From Malachius bipustulatus (Eukaryota > Arthropoda > Insecta > Coleoptera > Melyridae), in contig OU342630.1 in NCBI GenBank assembly GCA_910589415.1, positions 68,692,186 to 68,756,185 on the forward strand: a stretch of 64,000 nt of DNA, in the 5' to 3' direction. Shown piece after piece: positions 45,701-55,600 of the stretch (the first letter of the stretch is position 1; the number at the start of each line of letters is the position of its first letter). The notes beneath the pieces are model-generated. The model was not told the DNA's origin. It saw only the letters and a list, made by a program, of their open reading frames with translations, and searched no databases. The position numbers were made by a program, and so were the translations under genes.

Positions 45701-48400
45701 ATATAGTAGGCTTAATTTTGAGCCCAAAAAACCCAAAAGTGACATGTCTATCTTTATTCGTTACGAAGTTACAGGCCTAAGAAAATTATGACTAATAAAT
45801 AACAAGATTCAACTTTGTAAGCCACAAAAATTGCCATACATGAGTAAACGTCACGAAATAAACATTAGTAGAGGTTCCCCTGCTCATACGAAATGGCATT
45901 AGGATTCAAATAGATGCGGCACCAGCATATTTCGGAATTGGTGTTTGTAACTAAATACACCAGAGAGAAATTATTATTTGATCGTATTCAGCAAGCTGGT
46001 CAGAGATATTAGGTACGCGAAAAAAGACGAGAAAACTGTTACTTTTGCAATAAGCCTCCGAGCACAAGCTTGTATTCAGCAAGGAATAGGACATTTTTAA
46101 CACATGATAAACTAAAGATTTGGTCAATAAAATAAGTTTTATGTGGTTTTCAAAGTTAAATCTGGTATTTACAGACATTATTTTCTTAGGCCTGTAACTT
46201 CGTAACGAATGCAGATAGACCTGTCACTTTTAGGTTTTTTAGGCTTAGAAATAAGCCTACTATATGCTCACAAAATTTGAACATAACGATACGGGACACC
46301 TGTATAATACAAACTTATATAAAATAAATCACAATTAACTTTGGCAACAATGTTTAAATTATTATCTTCTTCTTTGTGGCTTGAGCATCCTCCTTGTGCA
46401 TACAACCCAGCCTCGATTGTTTCAATATTTTGACTACATCTTAAACTCTTGATGATTTCTAGTGCTTGTAAGTTGTAACTTCTGTGGGAGTTATTATACA
46501 AGGTGTCCAGGTATGAGTGTAAGAGCTACACGTGGCGACCTTCCTTGGACTATTTTGAGTAAAAAATCTTAATACAATAATGCTCTAAACGTCTTCACGG
46601 TGCCACAGGAGGTCATCAAAGTTAGAAATTCTGGGTCACAAATATGCATATTATTGAACTTCTATTTCCTTTTGCAGTTACGGTTAACATTTTCAAAGAC
46701 TTTTGCAAAGTCTTATTTCATTTAATTTTCGTAACAGTGCAATTATTAACTTTTTTAACATTTCCTAATTTTTTTTTTTTTAGAAATGTTAAAAAAGTTA
46801 ATAATTGCACTGTTACGAAAATTAAATGAAAAAAGACTTGCAAAAGTCTTTAAAAATGTTAACCGTAACTGCAAAATGAAACAGAAGTTCAATAATATGC
46901 ATATTTGTGACCCAGAATTTCTAACTTTGATGACCTCCTGTGGCACCGTGAAGACGTTTAGAGCATTATTGTATTAAGATTTTTTACTCAAAATAGTCCA
47001 AGGAAGGTCGCCACGTGTAGCTCTTACACTCATACCTGGACACCCTGTATAAATACACATTTAGTTACAAAAGTCTGATTTAGCCCTAAGATAATTGCCC
47101 GATTTAGCTGATCTGATTTTGAAATTATCAGTGCCTACCTAATCTCGAATACCTTACTTAATTGGCTGAACGTTATCAGTTAGGATCTTTAGATTTTGGT
47201 ATCCTTCAATTCCTTAAAACAATGTTATTTGTTTGACTCGTTAAGCTTATAAACTGGCTGCTAAATGTGTTATATTTTAAGTAGGTACCTGAATTAATTT
47301 GCCACTTTACATATGATTTATATTTTCACAGAATGTCGAACGTAAAATCAACTATGAGGAAGTGGTGGTAACGGAAATCACACCCGAGGGAACTTTCTTT
47401 GCCCAGAGTATATCGGAAGGCCCCAAAGCCGAGGCACTGAACTCCAAGCTAAGGCAGGAATTCCAGGTTCATCCGCCTCTGGGCGTTTACAACCCCAAAC
47501 GCGGTGACATCTGTGCTGCCAAATACACTGCCGATGATGAGTGGTACAGGGTTAAGGTATGTGAGCTTATAGAAAAATTCGATCGCATTATATTGAAGGA
47601 ATCAACTAAAAAGATGATTTATTATAACTTTCCTTTCTTCAGGTGGAAAAGATTCAGGGAAACCAAGCCATGGTCCGCTATATTGATTACGGTAACCGTG
47701 AAACCCTCTCCGTCACCCGCCTAGCAGCTTTACCTTTGGGTCTGTCTGTGGACAAGCCGTTGGCAACCGAATACGCCTTGCCTTTCGTGCAGTTACCCAA
47801 GGACGAGGAGTACTCCACTATGGCCCTTAAGTATCTGCGCGAGGACACGGCTGTCCCTAAACTGCTGCTCAATGTGGAGTACCGCAACCAGGGAGCCCCT
47901 GCTGCTGCTTCGCTCCATACTGAGGCTAGCAGCGAGGGTGACGTTTTGAAGAACCTAATTACGGAGGGTTTGTTCATCGTTGAGAAGAAGGGGAGAAGGA
48001 ATCATAAGCTGGTAAGAATTTTTTTGTATATCTATCAAACAATTTGGGCAATTTATTCAGACTTTTTCTCAAGGACTATGAATTACTTCGCTCAATTTAT
48101 GGGGTCAATATAAAAAGTGTCAATATTTGATTAATCTTGCAAGGAATTGATGAAATTGTAGATTTGCTTCATTTTTTTTCAAGTTATGTATGTCGTTGCG
48201 ATGACATCTCAAAGTTTTAGTAAAAAGAGTTTAAAATTGAAAGTAAAAAACTTTAGTTTAATCAATTAATTCAATGTGATGTTTCACAGCATGCAGCTTA
48301 TTTAGAAGCCCAGGAAGTGGCAAAAAAGAACCACTCCAACATTTGGGAGTACGGTGACATAACCGAGGACGACGCTAAGGAATTTGGTCTGGGAGCTTAG
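30702..48400 (+). CDS. SND1: Staphylococcal nuclease domain-containing protein 1 (Tudor-SN), complete
   Basis: Fourteen exons join with all phases matching: 30702-30746, 31101-31219, 39616-39758, 39818-39981, 40035-40205, 40291-40492, 41696-41963, 42027-42227, 43378-43555, 43614-43752, 44267-44631, 47332-47556, 47643-48011, 48290-48400. That is 2700 nt, 899 aa, close to the usual length of about 910. Four SN-like OB-fold domains (SN1 about 16-157, SN2 from about 185, SN3 from about 335, SN4 from about 515 with LLLAGVNCPR) precede a Tudor domain ([11 protein letters not shown] then YIDYGN at 753-758) embedded in a fifth partial SN fold. Tudor-SN is a RISC-associated protein that cleaves hyper-edited dsRNA and acts as a transcription and splicing co-activator. 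No breaks. Intron 2 is 8.4 kb and full of transposons. Convergent with CNOT1. Confidence 0.97.
30747..31100 (+). other. SND1 intron 1
   Basis: Bounded by GTAAGC and ATTTTTAG. Nothing recognisable inside. Confidence 0.8.
31615..34172. mobile_element. Possible piggyBac-like element interrupted by hAT
   Basis: TTAA at 31611-31614 is followed by CCCTTGGGTGATGATAAGGT. The right side near 34170, reverse-complemented across the hAT insertion, reads GTAACGTTAGTGATAAGGTC, an imperfect match. A short frame near 31918-31999 with [19 protein letters not shown] resembles the acidic N-terminus of piggyBac transposases. The right TTAA is not intact, so the call is tentative. Confidence 0.4.
32128..34163. 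mobile_element. hAT-type element with 8-bp target duplication
   Basis: A perfect 8-bp duplication TCACTAAC flanks it (32120-32127 and 34164-34171). Ends TAGGGATGTCAGCGGGTACC and, reverse-complemented, TGGGGATGTCGTACCCGG. Subterminal GGGTACCCGGGT words occur at both sides. 2.0 kb, but no hAT dimerisation or DDE motif was recognised in any frame, so it is internally replaced or decayed. It lies in SND1 intron 2, inside the piggyBac-like terminus. Confidence 0.8.
34747..35666. repeat. Hairpin family F5, with internal duplication
   Basis: Ends TATACAGGTTGTTATTTAAG and CTTAAATAACACCCTGTATA pair, and the arms match the hairpin at 20671-21236. The TCCTCTTGTTACTACAAACAG word and its complement occur four times (near 34950, 35143, 35250, 35445), so an internal part has been repeated in alternating orientation. 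In SND1 intron 2. Confidence 0.8.
35700..37040. other. SND1 intron 2, gene-free part
   Basis: No exon seen. AAGGTTACATTAAATGATA near 35988 pairs with its complement near 35885, and TTTTCATTAGTGGATTTTAT near 35942 with its complement near 36022, forming a small fold-back with centre about 35960. Otherwise featureless. Confidence 0.45.
37044..38159 (+). mobile_element. Tc1/mariner-type element, decayed
   Basis: Left end TACAGTGAGAG..GGAACAT; right end, reverse-complemented, TACAGTGAGAACCACATAAC..GGAACAT. Flanked by TA on both sides (37042-37043 and 38160-38161). It contains a transposase remnant on the same strand. 1.1 kb, in SND1 intron 2. Confidence 0.75.
37420..37640 (+). pseudogene. Mariner-superfamily transposase remnant
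   Basis: Plus-strand frames with interruptions give [20 protein letters not shown], then a shifted [20 protein letters not shown] and LTYLDFF. This corresponds to the second catalytic Asp region (W(F/Y)QQD, here N for D) and the [17 protein letters not shown] motif of mariner-superfamily transposases. Frame changes and the lost Asp show that it is inactive. No N-terminal HTH was found. Confidence 0.65.
38174..39160. repeat. Dispersed element, AGATGGA/TCCATCT ends (copy 1)
   Basis: Shares both ends with a shorter copy at 56600-57050: CCAAGTCA..GTTGGTTAT..ATAGTTACTAA at the left and AAATTACTGTTT..TTGCACAGG..ACCAACTTGACAGCTGT at the right. The outer AGATGGA and TCCATCT form a short terminal inverted repeat. 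In SND1 intron 2. Class unknown. Confidence 0.55.
40545..40895. repeat. Short fold-back MITE in SND1 intron 6
   Basis: GGACACGTCCCGTTTCATAA at the left answers TTATTATGAAACAAGTCC at the right. Inner AGAGTCACTTTA, GGTTAC and ACAATAG words pair. A related sequence is near 56070-56180 (GTTACC..AGTGACTTTAAAATT..GAAACTAGCCC). Confidence 0.6.
43131..43258 (+). repeat. Direct repeat copy 1 in SND1 intron 8
   Basis: About 128 bp from TTGCATCTCTAAAACCCCGC to CACGTCACAAACATTC, nearly identical to 44791-44918. A small hairpin, GCATTAACACA..TGTTGATGC, lies in it. No protein. Confidence 0.8.
44791..44918 (+). repeat. Direct repeat copy 2 in SND1 intron 11
   Basis: Same orientation as 43131-43258 with only a few base differences. 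Here the stem GCATTAACA..TGTTAATGC is perfect. Nature unknown; no clear target duplication was seen. Confidence 0.8.
45661..46304. repeat. Long hairpin in SND1 intron 11 (a)
   Basis: TACAGGCTGTCCCGTATCGT at the left pairs with ACGATACGGGACACCTGTA at the right. Further pairing runs through TTCGTTACGAAGTTACAGGC and its complement, about 170 bp of good stem at the outer part and a larger loop. Confidence 0.8.
46495..47049. repeat. Near-perfect hairpin in SND1 intron 11 (b)
   Basis: GGTGTCCAGGTATGAGTGTA at the left and its complement ending CACCCTGTAT at the right start a stem of about 270 bp with very few mismatches, closing on a T-run loop near 46775. It would form long dsRNA in the SND1 pre-mRNA. 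Confidence 0.88.
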
Positions 48401-49673
48401 AAGAGACTTCTAGGCCAGGCGTGCAGGGTGCAGGTACCTTCAATACTATTACTAAAAATTGTTATGTATTTCCTTTCCACATACCAAACACTTCCAGTTT
48501 GTGTGTTTCATATTATTGTTTAGTCAGCATTAAGTGTAAAAAACATTGATGTATATTTACATTACATTGCATACATGTTATATGAAGTCGAAATTGGATC
48601 AACATAATGTGGCCTTTATATTTTATATTAGGTGTTAAATTTTATTTACATGAAAGCAAATCAGATGTATATTTGAATTTTAAACTTTAAACCAATAATA
48701 GTTGAATTTTTTTCAATATGATGGGTTTTATAATTTTTTTTTTCATTATTTTCCGATATTAATTTTTACTTATGAACTTGTTGAAGATGAAAAGAGCATG
48801 TAATATTTATAAATATACCTAATTTATACAGTAACAATAGTTTTAATTACTTTATCCACTATTTTTTCTTTATTCTCTAATTATGTTTCAAGATTTAAAA
48901 AATAAAATAAAAAATTGCGAACAAAGTAGCAGGTCAAGGACGGTTTCAAACTTACTCGAATCACTGCAAAAATAATAATTTGCATTTTATTAAATTTATT
49001 TTTTCACCTATCATGCTTGACAATGACTCATTTTAATTCAAAAAACGTGACCAAAATTGATTCTTTTCTTCCCTAGGGTGACGATGTTTAACATTTCTAA
49101 CTCAGACAGTGACGTGCAATAGTGCTAGACTTGCAAGAGAAAGCTCAAATAGTGTTTCTATGAATTTCCTACCTACAAAATTAAAGGTAAAGTTGAATCC
49201 TTCAACAATTAAAAGGATTTAAAAAAACTTAAATATCAGTTTCAGTCAATATTTGAATCTACAAATGTATTAAAAAAATTTGTGGATTAGCTGTATTTTT
49301 TCAAGTTCAACTCTTTTTGTTCGCTCATGCATTGAAAAGCCTCGGGCTTCTAAAGCTTACTTTCTTACCTGTTCTTGTAGAATAGGGTAACAGTAATGTT
49401 GTAAAATGAATTACTCTCCATTAAAAACTTCAATGTCTTTAATTGATCAACCTACCTAAATATTTATATAAATACAAACTTCGAAATTCTAAAAATTACT
49501 TATTGTACAATGGTTCAATCAATTTACACCAATGATACTTATACAAAATTACTAAAACATACTTAGTACATACAAACAACATCTCATGAAAAAAATAGAC
49601 AAAAATTTAAAGAGTTAATAATAATTTTACAAGTCAGTAATTTGTTTAAAATATTTACAAATCACATAATTGA
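48401..49673. other. Convergent 3' flank between SND1 and CNOT1
   Basis: No gene. Plus-strand AATAAA-type sites at about 48899 could serve SND1. Minus-strand AATAAA (TTTATT at 48986-48991 and 48995-49000) could serve the distal CNOT1 cassette, so the two 3' UTRs would meet or nearly meet near 48.9 kb. Confidence 0.5.
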
Positions 49674-52600
49674 TCACTCTGGTAATTCGCTTTCCTGAGC
49701 TTGAACTACACTTTTTTGCACCATGCAGGACCTTGCCACGGACTCGAATAACCTGCAAGAAATAAAGCATTTTAATTACACAAAAGACAAAGTATTGATC
49801 AAAGTAAGTACCGGGTGGGCAGATAAGAATGCAAAGTGCTGTATCTCGGGAAATATTGATCCTACAGTTTCAAAATGAAAATTTTCCAGACATAAGTGAC
49901 TATGCGAAATGCAATGAAAATATTTTCAAGATGGTCGCACTTCCGGAAATACCGGAAGTTGACACCTACTTCGTTATTTTAACGGGGACACCCTTTATAT
50001 TATTGTATTTTTAAATTGCCTGGCAAAATCGAATACAGGTGGTTTTCACAATTGGAATTTAGGTTGAGCAGTTTATGAGTTATAAACAAGTGAAAATCGC
50101 AATTTTCAATTTTCAAAGCATCTCACATTGAAAACGGCTCAAGATATTTCAAAACGGCTTACATGTCCCTATCTTAACTTTTTACAAGGTATTCTATTAT
50201 ATAGTTTAGATTTTTCTACAGGGTGATGAAAAATCTGTTAATTTTCGTCACTCTGTATAAAAATTTAAACCACATGGTAGGATACCTTGTAAAAAGTTAA
50301 GATAGGGACATGTAAGCCGTTTTTAAATATCTTGAGCCGTTTTCAATGTGAGATGCTTTGAAAATTGAAAATTGCGATTTTCACTTGTTTATAACTCATA
50401 AACTACTCAACCAAAATTCCAATTGTGAAAACCACCTGTATTCGATTTTGCCAGGCAATTTAAAAATACAATAATATAAAGGGTGTCCCCGTTAAAATAA
50501 CGAAGTAGGTGTCAACTTCCGGTATTTCCGGAAGGGCGACCATCTTGAAAATATTTTCATTGCATTTCGCATAGTCACTTATGTCTGGAAAATTTTCATT
50601 TTGAAACTGTAGGATCAATATTTCCCGAGATACAGCACTTTGCATTCTTATCTGCCCACCCGGTACATGAATACGAAAAATAAAAGTATTCTTTCTGCAA
50701 AAACACTATTCCAATACACCCCTTCATTATCAGGGTGCTTATAAACAGTGTTTCTGATATTTATAAACTAGAGAGAGAACTGAACTAGCTGAATTCTTTT
50801 GCAGTTTTTATTTTGAATTTTTTCCCTGATATAGATTAATTACTACAACTCAAATTTTAAATAAAAGCGCCCCAACATATAAAAAGAGTAATCAATAAAA
50901 AGTCGAAATGATGAGTTTACTCACTTTTCAATTTCGCCAGCACAGTGGACAAACTCGTGCTTCCAGAATTTGAAATGAGGGTTCTTGATCAGTTCAATGA
51001 ACGTTATAAGCAGTCCCCAAGGATGTGGCCTATTGACTATGAGCCGCTCGAGCAGCACCCTCGTGATTTGTTCTTGGATGACCACAGAATTGGCAGCCGA
51101 AAATAAATACAGCAACGTGCAGGAAAAGTAATGTGTGTGACTGTTGGGATACCGCAATTGATTGGCTATGGCGTTAAGAAACAGGTATCGGCCTTCTGTG
51201 TCCAAGTCCACTGCCAAATTTTGGAAAATATCCATGTGGGCACTGTGTGCGATCGTGGACATGTTGGGGGTTTGTCCATTGCTACGGATGTAAGCAATCG
51301 CCTGGCTGCCCACGTACAGAACCAGAGCGTTGATAAGCGGTATATTGTAGTGCTGAGTGCCTGGCTCGTTTGACAGCTTCAAATTGACACGTAGATCAGA
51401 CAAGAACGTAACAGGTGCCCTCGCTTTTAGGTATGAATTCAGATCCATTTTGAATTGAGGCGGTTGGATCATAGCAGCTACGTCAGTCAAAATTCGGGGT
51501 TCGTAGGCTACTTCGGGATTGTCTCTCTTCAAATTGGACATAAAAGGATCTGGTAACCTCATGTTGCGTGGAAATGCAGATAATATCAAATTCCTCATTT
51601 GGATGCAATTTGGTGGTATAACGTCACAAAACCCATAGTGGTAATCGCACAGAAATTCAGGAAAATCGTGCAATAGTACCAATAAAACTTTCAGTGTTCC
51701 TTTGTAGAGCATTTGAACTGGTTTGGCCAGTTCTGCGTTTCTCAGAAAAGGGGCCAAATATTTGAACAGATCGATAAGGAGCTGAGCGTAGAATGGCCAA
51801 GTTTTTTGTTGCGTAGTAGTTGCCAGTATCCGACCCATGAATTCACGGTCCGAGATCATTTCCAACCAAGCGTAGCAGAAGCCAGCTGCTTTCGATGGTC
51901 TGAGAATGTGGTAGATATGGCAGAACGCTGTCAGGACGTTCGAATTTATCGCTTCAAACACGGGCTCTTGAGCATTGAGTTCCAAGAACAGAATACTGAA
52001 AAATCTATGATAAGGCAGTTGGTGGAATTCAGTTCTCCTATTGTCCATGTCAATAAATAGGCAACCGACGACTATGCCCAGTATTTTGTTTACCAGCAGC
52101 ACTTTCGTATTGCAAGCGGCCGGGGTAGCCGGGCCTCCTTCGCCGGAATGTTTAATCAACAAGGTCGCCAGACGGACTAATGCATCTATAGTGGTGTAAC
52201 ACTTTAAGCGGACCGTCGGCGAGTTAACGTATGACTTGTCAACGATATATCGATAAACGTTTTCTACGCACAGTTGGGTGGCTATCTTGAAAAATCTACC
52301 CAGCAAATCTTCTGATTTGAACAGTCCATGTATATTCATTTGGTGGACGAATACGGTAAATGTTTTCAGAGAATCCCTAGATGAAGGCTGAGTCGTGTAA
52401 AGACCGATCCACTCTCGTAATAAAAATTCTGTTTTTTCTTGCAATCCAGGTGGATCATCATACATATTTCTCACCTATAAAAAAATGCAAATGAAATATA
52501 TTTACATGTTTCACTCCAAATTATTGAAACAAAACAAAAATAGGAAAGAATTGCATGTGATGTATATAAAAAAAAATTCACTTGAATTCAGCAAAGACAA

Positions 52601-55600
52601 TAATTGAACAATAATTATTATTAATAACAGAACTGTATCATCATATTATAAAAAAGTACTTTTTATATTCCATTTAGCAGAAAATTATATACAGGGTGTT
52701 GATTTTCAAAGCGGGCCATAGGGGATTAGCATTGCGAAAGTGGTTTTTGAGGATTCCTGCTCGCCGTTTAAACTGACAGAAATGGTTTTGGTATCAAAAT
52801 GAAGCTAAAATTATTGCGCATAACGCTTGACATCAGAAATTAATTTAATTTCACGTTGTTTTCTAAAATTCTTCAGTAAAAATTCAAGTAATTAATTGTT
52901 AATATTTAATCACAAAATAGCATGCCATGCCTAAACAATAATGACGTTTCTACGTTTTGACAATAATTATTTTTGTCCATATTATTAGAATGTAACGTTA
53001 AACTAAGCAACATTTACATTTTACAATGCTATACTCTATTCCCTATGGCCCGTTTTGAAAATCAACACCCTGTAAACTTGTGGACAAAAACTTATACAAA
53101 GCACCCAGCAGAATTCTTATAGGAATTGGCTCCCAATTAAATTTGATGTAACTTTGGGGATTGGTAATATTCAATGAGTAGATCAGATCTCCATAGGCAT
53201 GACCCCCCAAAAACTCCTGTTCTCGAGATTTTTTCTCTAACGACGGTCATGCATATATTTTTAAATATTGGCTGCCCTACTTATTTTAGACAGAAATGAC
53301 AGTTGAATCTTTTGTTAAGATTGAAAAGCTGCTTCTGTTGCGGTGTTACATTTTAGGTCTGTTAAGACATTTTCTACAGAAATTGTGAAAATTTTTCAAT
53401 TTGTAGTGTCATTTTTGTAATAGACTTGGCTATGACTTTAACATTGGACATTTTTTTTTTTGGGCATTTTCCTTGTTGTAATTTTTAATGTTCAAGACAA
53501 TGCAATTATAAAAATGATAACACAAAACGAATTTTATCTGTTTTTCTTGAAAATGGTTCGAAAACAGACCTAAAACAAAGGCATTTAGACATTCGGGAAG
53601 GACAAACAATTATAGGTTTCTGTCAATGTCTTTCAACTTTTGAAAAAAATTACATATTTGATGTAGGGCTTCTTCTTCTTCCCCAGATGTAAAATCCTAG
53701 CCACATTTCCTAGACCTCAACTTTTTTTTTGTTTCATTTTTTAATTTTTATAATTCAAATATTACTAAACTTTCACCTATTCCCTATTCAATTGTGCATG
53801 TCTCAAATATTGTTGAGAATTTACATAACAAACGTTTTCCACTTTTTGTATCAGAAATGTCTAGCTTTTGGAAAGACATGTTAAACCCAAAATTTATTCA
53901 GTGGCGTAAAAATTGGAGGGTGAAAAAGTTGGAAGCCCTATCTACCGTACATCCCTGGTTCAAAGTACAAACATATAATTACAAGAGTTAAGTACACAAA
54001 AAAGTATTTTTTTTAACATTGAACCCTGCAACTTCATTAACACTCAATTTAGATGGTTAGTTTCATTACAACTATTTGCCTTAAAATCAAGTAAATATGC
54101 TACTCTAGAAGTTTGTCCCCTTTATTCTGGGGCACCTGTATTTCAAACATTATAAAATACATCTAAATTACTATAACTTTAATAATAATAAAAAAAATAT
54201 ATGAAATAATAATTATCACAGAAAAATAGTCTACAACATGACAGCTACACCTGAAATTAAACAGAAAACAAAGACAAAAATACTTTTTTTTATTGAAATT
54301 TCAATCAATTCCAGGATGTTCCAACAGAAAAATAATTATAAAATCAGGTGCCATTCGTGTAGCAAAAAGTTCTATTAAAATTAAATTCAAGGACCACATG
54401 TAGGTGTAGGTACCATACCAATAACCAGTGTTAGCAAATCCCCAATACCACACACAACGCACTACAGAAACGGGTCATAAATTCGATATTTCTAATGTCA
54501 TACTATTAAAACATTCAAAATCCCGAAATTTAGATATCTTAGAAGCCATTGAAATGAAAGAAACATTCCAAGTACTGATTAAATTTCGATTTGCCACCCT
54601 TAAAATAATAATCCCCTCTTAGATCTTACTCTGAGCCGTGAATAACTTACTTACCTAGTTTACAGGTATTGAATTCTCAGAAATATTCCGTTTCTATGTC
54701 ATCAGCTTTTAGTTAAAAATACAGCTTCGAAGACCATTAGGTTGAATGAAAGTAAATGGGCCTTTTTTTAAATATGCCTCCACTTCATTCGAAAACTTCA
54801 ATATCATTTCATATGGCACCATTAAGCATTTAATTACAGCACATTTATAAAAAAAGCAGCTTAAGATTTATGAAAATAAAAAATCTAAAATGAAGTCATG
54901 ATATACTTTTTTTAGTAACCTACATTATGGGCTCGGGCACTTTCAAATAATTCTTCTTACCTCAGAAAACATGTTCTAGTCAATTTTAAGATTTTGTAAT
55001 TATATTCCCTTAATTTTTTTATGAATTGATGATTATGATCATTTATTATGTCCTTAACAGGCACAAAATCACTGGAATGAGAAGGATATATTCACTATGT
55101 GTTTAGACTACTTTAGACTAGCATTTTTCTTTTAGAAAAATGCAGTAAAGAAATTTGAATTTTATATGTTTAGGTGTGCAGATTAGGAGGGGAGTGTTGG
55201 AGAAACAGCCCCCTAGATATTTCATTACACAACAATTGAATGAAAAATATCTTCAAATAATGAGATCACACTATTCAATTAATGCATAATACATATCTTA
55301 GACTTAAGAATCTCAACAAATCTTAACTGTTCATCAAATAATAATTCATGAAATGATCTGTTGATAATAATTTTTTTGTCATGGCCTGAAATATCATAAG
55401 AGTTCAAATTAAAAAAAATGTTTCGACATGAAAAGTTATTTTTTTTTTGTTTAAAGAACATCAATTATTACGACTATTAAAAATATAAAACAAAACTGGA
55501 TATAATAGAACAAAAATGGGGTAATTTTTCTGGCACCACAGTGGGGCTTATTTATTTAAACAACAATACATTTCGTTTAAGAATAATCAAGCTGCATCTG

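Noticed and set aside
49829..50014. 61-residue ORF, also present at 50460-50645 on the other strand
   Set aside because: Identity is explained by the two arms of one hairpin; no homology or start context suggests a real protein.
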